Assembly (NCBI GenBank): GCA_943369355.1
Contig: CALRMX020000004.1
Coordinates: forward strand, 248,001-312,000
Length of the DNA stretch: 64,000 nucleotides
From: UBA7662 sp943369355
Lineage (GTDB): Bacteria > Bacteroidota > Bacteroidia > UBA7662
Direction: 5' to 3'
Part shown: positions 9,196-16,042 of the stretch, piece after piece
Numbering within the stretch: position 1 is the first letter of the stretch
How the letters are laid out: each line of letters starts with the position of its first letter
Program-made: the position numbers and the translations under genes
Notes under the pieces: generated by a model
Seen by the model: the letters and a program-made list of their open reading frames with translations, nothing else
Databases searched by the model: none
Told to the model about the DNA's origin: nothing

Positions 9196-10359
9196 TCAGC
9201 TACGAGGCGCCGAATGCGCTCGATTTTCGAGGTATTGTTTGGGGGTAATTCCTGTCATGGCTTTGAAGATCCGATTCAAAGAAGCCTTGGAGTTGAACCC
9301 ACTGTCGAGCCCCATCGCCAAAATGGTGAACTGATCGTTCCGGTTATCGTCGAGCATTTGCTTCAAATGATCAACCCGGTAGCGATTCACTAAATCGTAA
9401 AAAGTTCGGCCCTCTTGGGCATTGATTACCTTGGAAACTTTGTGGCGGTTTTCGCCCAGTAGTTCTGCTAAATCTTCGAGGCTAAACTTGGGCTCGAGGT
9501 ATAATTTCTTAGAAGCAATCACTTCCAGAATTTTCGACTCCAAGGCCATTTCCTCTTCGGTGAGCGGTTTAACTGCCTCCGCGTGGTTTGTGTTTTGTAA
9601 GGCTTCCGGCGCCAAACCAACTGCTCCCATTGCGGCTACCTTGGCAGTATATACCTGTGCCAAAGTATAATGCTGAATACCCTGGTAGTTTAAATAAAAC
9701 ACCGAAGCCACCAGCAAGCCGTACACCATCCCAAATACCTCCTGAATTTGAATGGGAAACAAGCCTACATTTTGCCCAAGAAAGAGCACAAAGGTGATGC
9801 ACAGCGAGGTCAAATAAATCCAGGTAAAATGAAGCAGCCAACGTAGATCAATCAAATCGTCGGAAGAAAACCCGAGCTTCAAACCTCTTTCGAAACGGTA
9901 AAGTCGTCGGATTAGGCTTATCAGTACACCCATGAAGCTAATCTGCGCTCCTTTAAAAATGAGGTGGTAGGCGATACCGGGACTATTGAAATGTTCGACG
10001 AGTAGTGCTGTGGTGTTGTAATTGTTCCAAACATAATGATCCAAAAAACTCAATAGGCTAAAGAGTACGGCAGGTAAAAACAACAGCAACCATTTGCGCG
10101 CGAGCGGCTGGCCTGCGTTGAGAAATTGCAATACATACAGTACAAAAACCGGAAACAGCAATAATGGCACACCGTTCTGGAAAATTACGGTGGCCGAACT
10201 CAGGTAGTTTTGAACCAGTACATCCGACAGCATAAAACAACCTACCAGCACATTGATGGCAATCAAATAATAATCGGCAACAGCCTTCCCTTTTTTCCGG
10301 AGGATGAGTAAAATAAAAACCAGAATCAAGGCGGCGGCAGCCGCAAACAAATAACGCAT
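9196..10359 (-). CDS. Membrane-anchored AraC family regulator
   Basis: A 387-residue protein with about seven hydrophobic helices in the first 230 residues, starting with a strongly hydrophobic N-terminus, followed by a cytoplasmic AraC-type DNA-binding domain (DLAELLGENRHKVSKVIN ... ILAMGLDSGFNSKASLNRIFKAMTGITPKQYL). This layout (7TM-sensor plus AraC) is common in Bacteroidota and suggests membrane sensing of a signal and direct gene control. It stands 76 bp upstream of two barrel genes on the same strand, its likely targets. Confidence 0.85.
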   Translation of the reverse strand: MRYLFAAAAALILVFILLILRKKGKAVADYYLIAINVLVGCFMLSDVLVQNYLSSATVIFQNGVPLLLFPVFVLYVLQFLNAGQPLARKWLLLFLPAVLFSLLSFLDHYVWNNYNTTALLVEHFNSPGIAYHLIFKGAQISFMGVLISLIRRLYRFERGLKLGFSSDDLIDLRWLLHFTWIYLTSLCITFVLFLGQNVGLFPIQIQEVFGMVYGLLVASVFYLNYQGIQHYTLAQVYTAKVAAMGAVGLAPEALQNTNHAEAVKPLTEEEMALESKILEVIASKKLYLEPKFSLEDLAELLGENRHKVSKVINAQEGRTFYDLVNRYRVDHLKQMLDDNRNDQFTILAMGLDSGFNSKASLNRIFKAMTGITPKQYLENRAHSAPRS

Positions 10360-10773
10360 CGGCGAGAAATCGTTTGCGCTAAATTAGTCATCGGCACCAT
10401 CTCGCGCCGAAAAAGAAAGAACTAAATACACAGCCTCCACGGCCGATGGTTCAGCTTACCCAGCGATAGTGGTTTATCATCGCCTCGTCAGGCCAAGGTA
10501 TACTACTTGAGAACGGTCTAAGCAATAACGAGCTAATTTAAAATCGAGCTTATCGTGCTTGCCTCCTTTTGTCGTCGTTCATTTTTATTACTAAAAGTGC
10601 AACAGCACCGAAAACAGGATCAACTGAAAAAATAGATTTTATCCCTGTCAAATTGGCTAAAACCTCCCGGGATGCCACCTATCAGCCCGCCCAATAGCAT
10701 CCAACCTAGGAAGTTCCAATCTTAAATCTCTGTTTCTTTAAATCGTTTTTTACTTGTATTTGCCTAATTCTAT
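10360..10773. other. 414-bp gap at the left border of the accessory island
   Basis: No complete gene is visible. On the minus strand a 26-codon open stretch (about 10631-10708) starts MLLGGLIGGIPGG and stops at TGA, which could be a decayed membrane-protein fragment, but it is too short to call. The base composition becomes visibly richer in A and T from here to about 19.2 kb. Confidence 0.4.
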
Positions 10774-11088
10774 TCAATAGCCTAAAGGCTCTCTGCTTGT
10801 ATGTCGCACTCTCAGGATTCGAATTTCTTTGGCTTCTAACTTTGCTTGGTACGTTATTCTATAGTTGAATACAATAAAAGCTCTGAACTCTTTATCCTCT
10901 GGGGACTTGAGTTTATCCATTTCGCAGGTTAGCGGATTGTATTTGATTTGATCCACTCTGTCAAGTATTGCCTTTTTTACAATTTTGGGTGCTTGTATAC
11001 TTTGCTTCTCCAAGTATTAGCGTATTTCTTTCAATTGTTTTAAAGCTTCTTCATCCCAAACAACTTTTGAAAAAGCTTCCTTTACCAT
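10774..11088 (-). pseudogene. RelE/ParE-type toxin gene interrupted by an in-frame TAA
   Basis: Read from ATG at 11086-11088 the frame gives MVKEAFSKVVWDEEALKQL then KEIR, a TAA stop (11017-11019), and continues in the same frame as YLEKQSIQAPKIVKKAI to a natural stop at 10774. The joined product (about 104 codons) is a normal-length RelE/ParE toxin, with the closing strand IRILRVRHTSREP typical of the family. The start overlaps the stop of the upstream antitoxin by 7 bp, the usual toxin-antitoxin coupling. A single substitution (for example TAT to TAA, restoring IRYYLEKQ) would explain the lesion. A shorter product starting at TTG (11013) would lack the first helix and is unlikely to be active. 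A sequencing error is possible. Confidence 0.75.
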
Positions 11089-11312
11089 TTTGCAATATCT
11101 TTCAACACATCAGCATGAGAAATAGAATTCCCATTTTCGATTCTCTCAACGGCTTCGTCAATTTCCTTGTTGTATTGACTTCTACTCGCTCTATTGACGT
11201 CATGATCAACTTGTAATAAGCTCTTAATCATTTCAAGAACAAGTACTTGCTGTTTTGTAGAGAGGAGCGGAAGATATTCTTGTACTTGTTTTTTTATCGC
11301 AGCTGTTGTCAT
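11082..11312 (-). CDS. Antitoxin of the interrupted RelE/ParE pair
   Basis: A 76-residue, largely helical protein. The C-terminal segment (EIDEAVERIENGNSISHADVLKDIAKW) has the look of the toxin-wrapping tail of small Bacteroidota antitoxins ('IENGxxxSHxxVxxxI'). It lies directly upstream of, and overlaps by 7 bp, a RelE/ParE toxin frame that is broken by a stop codon. The antitoxin itself looks intact. It would normally bind and neutralise the toxin and repress the pair's promoter. A similar tail (GIKDIETGNVLSSTQFWNAL) is found in the antitoxin at 12779. Confidence 0.7.
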   Translation of the reverse strand: MTTAAIKKQVQEYLPLLSTKQQVLVLEMIKSLLQVDHDVNRASRSQYNKEIDEAVERIENGNSISHADVLKDIAKW

Positions 11313-11467
11313 GACTTATGCTTTTAACTCGGAATAAATTTACATTATTCTGTTTGCTCCACCTAGTTTGTTTTCTGGCTTACAACGAATTTTCACGACA
11401 CTTGCAGCACAGATGACTCCTTAGCTGTGTTACTACTTAAATGGTTATGAATTTTAACAGCCGATAA

Positions 11468-11608
11468 TTAAATATCCAAAATTCCTCTGCAACCTAAACA
11501 TCCTTCGTTTATCATTAGCCAAGGCTTGCCAACATTAAGCGTATTATCATTGCGATACTTTAAGACATAACTGCTTACATAAGTATGATCAAATTTAAAC
11601 TGCCAAAG
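11468..11608 (-). pseudogene. Possible C-terminal gene remnant, 46 codons without a start
   Basis: A minus-strand frame between TAG (11609-11611) and TAA (11468-11470) reads LWQFKFDHTYVSSYVLKYRN... and ends GCLGCRGILDI. The composition looks protein-like, with a CxxC pair, but there is no start codon and I do not recognise the family. It lies just downstream of the gene at 11621. The rest of the 308-bp gap 11313-11620 shows nothing else that I can support. Confidence 0.25.
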
Positions 11609-11620
11609 CTAATTGAGTCT

Positions 11621-12298
11621 TTAATTGCCTTCAGATTTTCGCTGAACCGTTACTGTAATACGTCTATTCACTAGTACATCCAAAACAGCCAATACACCGT
11701 TCAAAAGCTGGTCTTTATTTTCATCACTTGCATTTGGAGTAGGCAAACTACTTCCGCTATAGGGATAGAGTTTACCTTGATATTCGAAACAGTATACAAT
11801 ACCCTTGGATGTTAACCTCGGTAGAATTTCACTTTGGCCACCTGAAAAAACATGACCCAGCTTCCTTTCGTAGTAGTTAGGCTTAGGAGATTTGTAGAAA
11901 ATAAAATAAAAATCATCCAAAATCACCTTTTTGCCCGATAGTGAGTGCCAATCATGAATGAGCAACAACTTGTAAAGCTCTTCGTAAGCTACAAAGAAGG
12001 TATCTTGCGAAATTTGGCCCAAGTCGGCATCTGTTCTCATGGAAACACCCACAAACACTAAAGTATCTTGTTTAATATCCGTCAGTCTCAGTGTCTTTTT
12101 GCTGTTGCCTTTAAATTGAAAATCATAAAAACAATTGCGGTATAAATTAAATCCGTGGCTGCTGAATGTGGCCATATCCTCCCTGATAATCGGTTCATTG
12201 CCCTTTTTTAGGAGCATGAGGTTCCATGTGCTATCGGTTTGACCGGTAGCATGAAATGCAAATAAAAAAAAGAACAAAACAAGCAGTCTGCCAATCAT
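11621..12298 (-). CDS. Hypothetical exported protein
   Basis: A 225-residue protein with a hydrophobic signal peptide (MIGRLLVLFFFLFAFHATGQ). The mature part contains mixed alpha/beta sequence without a motif that I recognise; the C-terminus (VLDVLVNRRITVTVQRKSEGN) may be amphipathic. It lies alone in the AT-rich accessory region between two toxin-antitoxin loci and seems to be a lineage-specific gene. Nothing in the sequence shows its job. Confidence 0.55.
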   Translation of the reverse strand: MIGRLLVLFFFLFAFHATGQTDSTWNLMLLKKGNEPIIREDMATFSSHGFNLYRNCFYDFQFKGNSKKTLRLTDIKQDTLVFVGVSMRTDADLGQISQDTFFVAYEELYKLLLIHDWHSLSGKKVILDDFYFIFYKSPKPNYYERKLGHVFSGGQSEILPRLTSKGIVYCFEYQGKLYPYSGSSLPTPNASDENKDQLLNGVLAVLDVLVNRRITVTVQRKSEGN

Positions 12299-12480
12299 AT
12301 GACTTAACTTTCGGTTTAGCTAGAACTCCATCATAATCGTGACTAACGATTTCATCAGAAATCGCGTTACAACTTCCTAAAAAGGTAAAACTAAAGGAAG
12401 TACTTATAAAATCAACACAAACAACATTGAATCTCAAAAACCAACGTTCTCTTCATTTTAGGCCTTTTAGCACTGTAGCC

Positions 12481-12786
12481 CTATTTTAATCTTTTTTCGT
12501 AGTCCCACCGATTGTCGTGGATATCGATGATGCTTACTTTATTACCACGGTACAGGTAGTAAACCGAAATAACTTTGCTCAAAACGGCTCTTCGAATTTT
12601 CAGTCTATTCGATTGCTTGTAAAGTGTTGGAAATAAAGCTATAATTTTCTCAAAATCTTCTAAAGCTTGATAAAAAGCGTCGATTTCCCGCTGCGAGAAC
12701 TTGTTTTTTAGATAAGCCACGATTTCGGCAGCACTAATTAGTGATTGCTTCGAATATTCAATGACCAACCGTGTTTTCTCATCCAT
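12481..12786 (-). CDS. RelE/ParE family toxin
   Basis: A 101-residue protein with the ParE/RelE fold pattern: two N-terminal helices (EYSKQSLISAAEIVAYLKNKFS, EIDAFYQALEDFEKIIALFP) followed by beta strands KIRRAVLSKVISVYYLYRGNKVSIIDIHDNRWDYEKRL. In this family the toxin cleaves ribosome-bound mRNA or poisons gyrase; the sequence does not say which. The gene starts 8 bp inside the end of its antitoxin (12779-13015), so the two are translationally coupled. Unlike the pair at 10.8-11.3 kb, this toxin reads through without a lesion. Confidence 0.8.
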   Translation of the reverse strand: MDEKTRLVIEYSKQSLISAAEIVAYLKNKFSQREIDAFYQALEDFEKIIALFPTLYKQSNRLKIRRAVLSKVISVYYLYRGNKVSIIDIHDNRWDYEKRLK

Positions 12787-13015
12787 TTTTTAGTGCATTC
12801 CAAAATTGCGTGGAAGAGAGCACATTACCCGTTTCAATATCTTTAATACCGTCGTTAATCATCTGCTGTTGAGTAATTGAAAGTTCATCCCACCAGTCAT
12901 CTCTTGATTCAGAAGATTTTAAACCATGCAAAAACTCAATGACATTCTCGTTCGATAAACCGTTTATCCAGGCGATCAATTCAAGTTTCTTTTTATTGAG
13001 TTCAGCGGTCGACAT
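12779..13015 (-). CDS. Antitoxin of the intact RelE/ParE pair
   Basis: A 78-residue helical protein upstream of and overlapping the toxin gene by 8 bp. Its C-terminal part (DELSITQQQMINDGIKDIETGNVLSSTQFWNAL) matches the general pattern of short Bacteroidota antitoxins whose tail wraps the toxin and resembles the antitoxin at 11082. It has a tryptophan-rich centre (RDDWWDEL). No DNA-binding fold is obvious to me, so autoregulation is uncertain. Confidence 0.7.
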   Translation of the reverse strand: MSTAELNKKKLELIAWINGLSNENVIEFLHGLKSSESRDDWWDELSITQQQMINDGIKDIETGNVLSSTQFWNALKNG

Positions 13016-13025
13016 CTAAGTAGAT

Positions 13026-13217
13026 TTAATTCAAATATAGCCGGTTCAAAGCGGTTTTAAAAAACTCAACAAGCTGTTTATCTGAAAAATCACGGACCGT
13101 CCTGCGAGTATCCATCCATTGGTAAAATGTACTGCTCCGATCCAACATTTCGGAATTCGAATACACAGTCCGCTCGTAATAAACGCAGTGAGTTCCATCT
13201 ATTATTTTCGTTGACAC
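13026..13217 (-). pseudogene. Nitroreductase N-terminal remnant
   Basis: A 63-codon frame (GTG start) whose residues 20-50 (SNSEMLDRSSTFYQWMDTRRTVRDFSDK) match the conserved N-terminus of FMN-dependent nitroreductases, 'eemlqRs.xFyexmnxRRTVRdFSdkpvp'. Family members are about 200-230 residues, so more than two thirds are gone: after DFSDK the sequence runs into unrelated residues and stops. The FMN- and substrate-binding core is absent, so no activity is expected. It lies between a toxin-antitoxin pair and a decayed insertion element, consistent with deletion by recombination. Confidence 0.65.
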
Positions 13218-13350
13218 TGGGCTTAGGGAATTTAGGTGTAATTACCTGTAAAATCAATTCGAACAACAATTTCCTCTAACGGATGGAAAACTGAATACAG
13301 GCCTGCATTTAAACATGGGTGTAAATCCCTAGTACAGCTAATTAGCGGCA

Positions 13351-13872
13351 GTTTGTCTCAAAACCTCCGTTTCAGCGCTTAATATAACGCATTTTAAACG
13401 CTTGTAAGCGCCCTTGATGAAATTGTGTTCGCCGAGGGTTGCGCAATATTACTATCATTAGCGGGGAGCTTTGGAAGGCTTTATTATGATCGGTTGCTAG
13501 AGCCTTCAATAACCACCGAACCTCCAAGTTTCGTTTGCATTCTTTCTCCAACAGCCGTGAACTGCGGATCCGATTTAAATAACCGTATAAGTACAACTTC
13601 AACAAATCTCCGGGGTGGTAGGCCGGGCGACCGTTTTCTAACTGGTCGAGTTTAAACCCAAAATCAGCCAACGGCAATGCATCCACAAAAGCTTCAAGCA
13701 AGCGTACTTCATTTTCGGATTCAATCGCCTCCTCCAAACTACCCACAAATAAAGGCAGCTGATTACGGTCTTTTCCAGTGAGGTATTTCATACAGGAAAA
13801 TACCAAAAACACTACGCTTAATCAAATAACAGCAACACTTGATATCCACAATATCCATGGGTTTTTAGACAG
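13351..13872 (-). mobile_element. Internally deleted IS1182-like element, copy A
   Basis: The element is bounded by imperfect terminal inverted repeats (tTGTCTcAAAACC at the left; CTGTCTaAAAACC on the opposite strand at the right). Inside, a frame from ATG 13791 to 13372 encodes the N-terminal part of an IS1182-like transposase (KYLTGKDRNQLPLFVG ... RPAYHPGDLLKLYLYGYLNRIRSSRLLEKECKRNLEVRWLL), then jumps in frame to what appears to be the transposase C-terminus (SPLMIVILRNPRRTQFHQGRLQ). About 300 central residues, with the catalytic DDE residues, are missing. Both ends are kept, as in a non-autonomous derivative. Copy B (14711-15148) has the same ends. Confidence 0.75.
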
Positions 13873-13894
13873 CATTACGTTCTACGTGACATGT

Positions 13895-13923
13895 CCCGTG
13901 AACAGCTCATGCTGTTCTACGGG
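13895..13923. repeat. Short perfect-ended hairpin beside the element
   Basis: CCCGTGAACAGC and GCTGTTCTACGGG form a 12-bp stem with one bulge and a TCAT loop. It sits in the 50 bp between the right end of IS copy A and the first palindromic site of the cassette array. There is no T-run, so it is not a terminator. It could be a separate small repeat inserted at the element border. Confidence 0.5.
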
Positions 13924-13925
13924 AG

Positions 13926-14070
13926 TTTGACGTTTTGGCGCTTGGCGAAGAAGCGGATTTAGAAGCACTAAACTGTCTGCCAGCACTGAATCCGTCAGTT
14001 GACGGACACAAAGCTTGATTTAACCACTGAACCGCCACTTTTGGGTAGGTGCTGTTATGGGCATGTATTC
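13926..14070. repeat. attC-like palindromic site A
   Basis: Left arm TTTTGGCGCTTGGCGAAG... and right arm ...CACTTTTGGGTAGGTGCTGTTATGGGC are weakly complementary, so this site is more decayed than the others. The centre carries a CCGTCA/TGACGG hairpin, and about 50 bases around it are nearly identical to site C. The right end GTTATGGGCATGTATT is the start of unit 1 and is inverse-complementary to the other end of that unit (GTTATGGGCAAGTATA on the minus strand at 14691-14706). Confidence 0.6.
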
Positions 14071-14086
14071 TATCCATTCTGTCTAG

Positions 14087-14659
14087 TTAATTTGGGTTAA
14101 TGTCGTGAAAATCAAAAGTCTTTTGCATAGGTTTAATTTCCAGTAGTTCTGAATGAATTTCACGGATTAACTTAGAATATTCAAATTGATTTTTTCTAAA
14201 CTCTTCAAGATTTACCTTACCTGTCGCTGTGTGAAGGTTTCTTAAAAAATCAAGTAGGACTAGTTGAATGTCATTAAGCTGCTTTTTTTTCTTATTGTCG
14301 TTTATGAACAATGTGTAGTTCTTTAAGTCCCACTCCAATTCACATAGTTTATAAATGTCAAATCGAGATTGGTCAGTTAAACCAGATGCATCTTTGTGCT
14401 TGTCAAGTTTATGACCCAACGAGAACTTCACTAATGAAGAAGAAAGTATGTCATTAAATTCAATAGCTTTTTTTAAAAAATTGTCCGCCCAAACAACTTG
14501 CCATTCCTTTTCTTTCAGAATATCATTTTTGCGTTTCTCTACACTTTCGTTAATTTTTCGTGCATAGAACCAAGCCAAAATCAGTGTCCCAACTGTAGCA
14601 ATGTTGGCAAATATTGTTGTCCATTCAGCTAATGTCATATTTTGATGATTACAGTCCAT
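14087..14659 (-). CDS. Cassette gene 1: membrane-anchored hypothetical protein
   Basis: A 190-residue protein with one hydrophobic helix near the N-terminus (about residues 13-32, TIFANIATVGTLILAWFYARK), followed by a charged, mostly helical cytoplasmic part rich in Lys and Glu (probable coiled coil). I do not recognise a family, although the 'WTTIFANIATVGTLILAWFY' anchor is common in small proteins found next to phage-defence genes. It fills cassette unit 1: the ATG is 47 bp from one unit end and the stop 33 bp from the other. An IS-derived element has inserted at the palindrome just upstream of its start, so it may have lost read-through expression. Confidence 0.6.
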   Translation of the reverse strand: MDCNHQNMTLAEWTTIFANIATVGTLILAWFYARKINESVEKRKNDILKEKEWQVVWADNFLKKAIEFNDILSSSLVKFSLGHKLDKHKDASGLTDQSRFDIYKLCELEWDLKNYTLFINDNKKKKQLNDIQLVLLDFLRNLHTATGKVNLEEFRKNQFEYSKLIREIHSELLEIKPMQKTFDFHDINPN

Positions 14660-14696
14660 TTGTCAATTTTAATGTTTGAACAGTGGTCGTTATACT

Positions 14697-14710
14697 TGCC
14701 CATAACGTCA
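14697..14710. repeat. Left fragment of attC-like site B, split by an IS remnant
   Basis: GCCCATAACG is the inverse-complement end of cassette unit 1. The next bases, which in other sites read GGTTTnnGGCTTTGCG, are displaced to 15153 by the insertion of the IS1182-like copy B. The pair thus marks the insertion point inside a palindromic site. Confidence 0.6.
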
Positions 14711-15148
14711 GTCTGTCTCAAAACCTCCGTTACTTCTCAAAAGATAAGGCATTTTAATGGCTTGTAAGCGCCCTTGATAAAATTGTGTTCGCCAAGGGTT
14801 AAACAAATTTACTATCGGTAGTGGGGAGCTTTGGAAGGCTACAGAGGTAAAAAAGGACTCCAAAAACAGGATAGCCGCTTTCAGGTAACTTTAAATCGCG
14901 TTATTGGGCAATATGTTAAATACCCATTGCAGGTTAAACGGAGTAAATACCCAACTCAGATCAAAAGCTGCAACCAAGCGTACTTCATTGTCGAATTCAA
15001 CCGCCTCCTCCAAACTGCCCACAAATAAAGGCAGCTGATTACGGTCTTTTCCGGTGAGGTATTTCATACAGAAAAATACCAAAAACACTACGCTTAATCA
15101 AATAACAGCAACACTTGATATCCACAATATCAAGGGGCTTTTAGACAG
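14711..15148 (-). mobile_element. Internally deleted IS1182-like element, copy B
   Basis: It shares both ends with copy A: left CTGTCTCAAAACCTCCGTT and, on the opposite strand at the right, CTGTCTAAAAGCCCC. The transposase start (MKYLTGKDRNQLPLFVGSLEEAVE, ATG at 15067) is kept for about 35 codons, then unrelated sequence follows, and the same C-terminal coding tail (SSPLPIVNLFNPWRTQFYQGRLQA) returns next to the left end. The central deletion differs from copy A, so the two lost their cores separately. It is inserted in a cassette palindrome (site B). No clear target duplication is seen; flanks GTCAg and TTTGACg are inverse-complementary instead. Confidence 0.7.
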
Positions 15149-15283
15149 TTTGACGGTTCCGGGCTTTGCGCAGTGGGGGATTGAGATCACCACACTTAAT
15201 TGCCGGCACGATGTACTAAAGTACGAAAAGGTTTCAACTTAGCATTAAAACCGCCATTGCAGCCAAACGCGTGTTAGCACCAG
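15149..15283. repeat. attC-like palindromic site B, main part
   Basis: Left arm ACGGTTCCGGGCTTTGCGCAGTGGGGG, right arm AAACCGCCATTGCAGCCAAACGCGTGTTAGCACC. The middle is AT-richer with a short GTACTAAAGTAC hairpin. The right end GTTAGCACCAGTTA starts unit 2 and pairs with the far end of the same unit (GTTAGCAGCAATTA on the minus strand at 15867-15880). The stop codon of cassette gene 2 lies at the end of this core. Confidence 0.6.
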
Positions 15284-15865
15284 TTAGTGAAAATTTCTTC
15301 CTTGTTTGCTTTTTGGCACTACTTCATCTATATCTTGAAAAAAGTTTTCGACTGCGAACTCACATATTTTATAGAACTCGGTAATTGATATTAAATACAT
15401 TATTTCGGCATCTTGGTCAATACTCTTGGCGAATGCTTTAGATTGATAGCTTATAGGCGATATATTCATGTCATCTAAAAACATTCTTGTGTTTTTTCCT
15501 AGAACGGAGTTGTGAGTTGTGGAATTTCGGAATTTGGAATAAAGGGCTTTAATAAAGTCTAGTGACAGTGATTGACCAAAATATTTACTGTTGAGAATCT
15601 TAAAATGTTCCCAACCATCTGAATTTATTGAATGTTCTTTGTTATCAATTTTAACTTTGAATTGGTCGTTTCTTCGAAAATAGCTTCCAATAGTATCGAC
15701 AATTGAAAAAAGAATTATTGCAGATGGAAACCCTAGGCATCCTCCGGTTTTGAATTCACCCCATTTTTCATCCGTCTTTCGATAGTAAACACAATATTTT
15801 GCCGCCTCTAAATTTTCAATTAGAGATTCCTTTAACATGGATGATGGAGTTTTGTGTAATGCCAT
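15284..15865 (-). CDS. Cassette gene 2: hypothetical protein with an HEPN-like RNxxxH motif
   Basis: A 193-residue, predicted mostly helical soluble protein. At residues 113-118 it reads RNSTTH inside a helical context (DFIKALYSKFRNSTTHNSVLG), which fits the Rx4-6H signature of HEPN ribonucleases and related nucleotide-binding helical domains. The rest shows no motif that I know. HEPN proteins often act as toxins or in phage defence, so that is a reasonable guess, not a finding: the motif alone is short and could arise by chance. It fills cassette unit 2 with only 15 bp between its ATG and the unit end. Confidence 0.55.
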   Translation of the reverse strand: MALHKTPSSMLKESLIENLEAAKYCVYYRKTDEKWGEFKTGGCLGFPSAIILFSIVDTIGSYFRRNDQFKVKIDNKEHSINSDGWEHFKILNSKYFGQSLSLDFIKALYSKFRNSTTHNSVLGKNTRMFLDDMNISPISYQSKAFAKSIDQDAEIMYLISITEFYKICEFAVENFFQDIDEVVPKSKQGRNFH

Positions 15866-15867
15866 AT

Positions 15868-16037
15868 AATTGCTGCTAACGGTTTCGGGCTTTGCGTTCG
15901 GGCGGGTTTAGGAGCACAAAACTGTCAACCAGCACTGAATCCGTCAGGTGACGGACACAAAGCTTCAAGTTTGCACAGCCTGTCCGTCTGCTGACGGATC
16001 ACCCGTCCTTGAGCCAAACGCCTGTTATGTGCTGCCC
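15868..16037. repeat. attC-like palindromic site C
   Basis: Left arm GCTAACGGTTTCGGGCTTTGCG pairs with right arm GAGCCAAACGCCTGTTATG. The centre has two hairpins of the CCGTCn4GACGG kind. About 50 bases are shared with site A, including CCAGCACTGAATCCGTCA. The right end GTTATGTGCTGCCC is the start of unit 3 and pairs with GTTATGTGCAACCC at the other end of that unit. Two extra bases (CT) lie between the right core and its arm, like extrahelical bases in integron attC sites. Confidence 0.7.
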
Positions 16038-16042
16038 TTCTT

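Noticed and set aside
10631..10708. 26-codon open stretch starting MLLGGLIGG
   Set aside because: Too short and without conserved neighbours; noted only as a possible fragment.
12231..12437. Short frame with lipobox-like LGSC upstream of the 225-residue protein
   Set aside because: It overlaps the start of the better gene 11621-12298 in another frame, and 68 residues without homology in memory are too weak; a decayed lipoprotein start remains possible.
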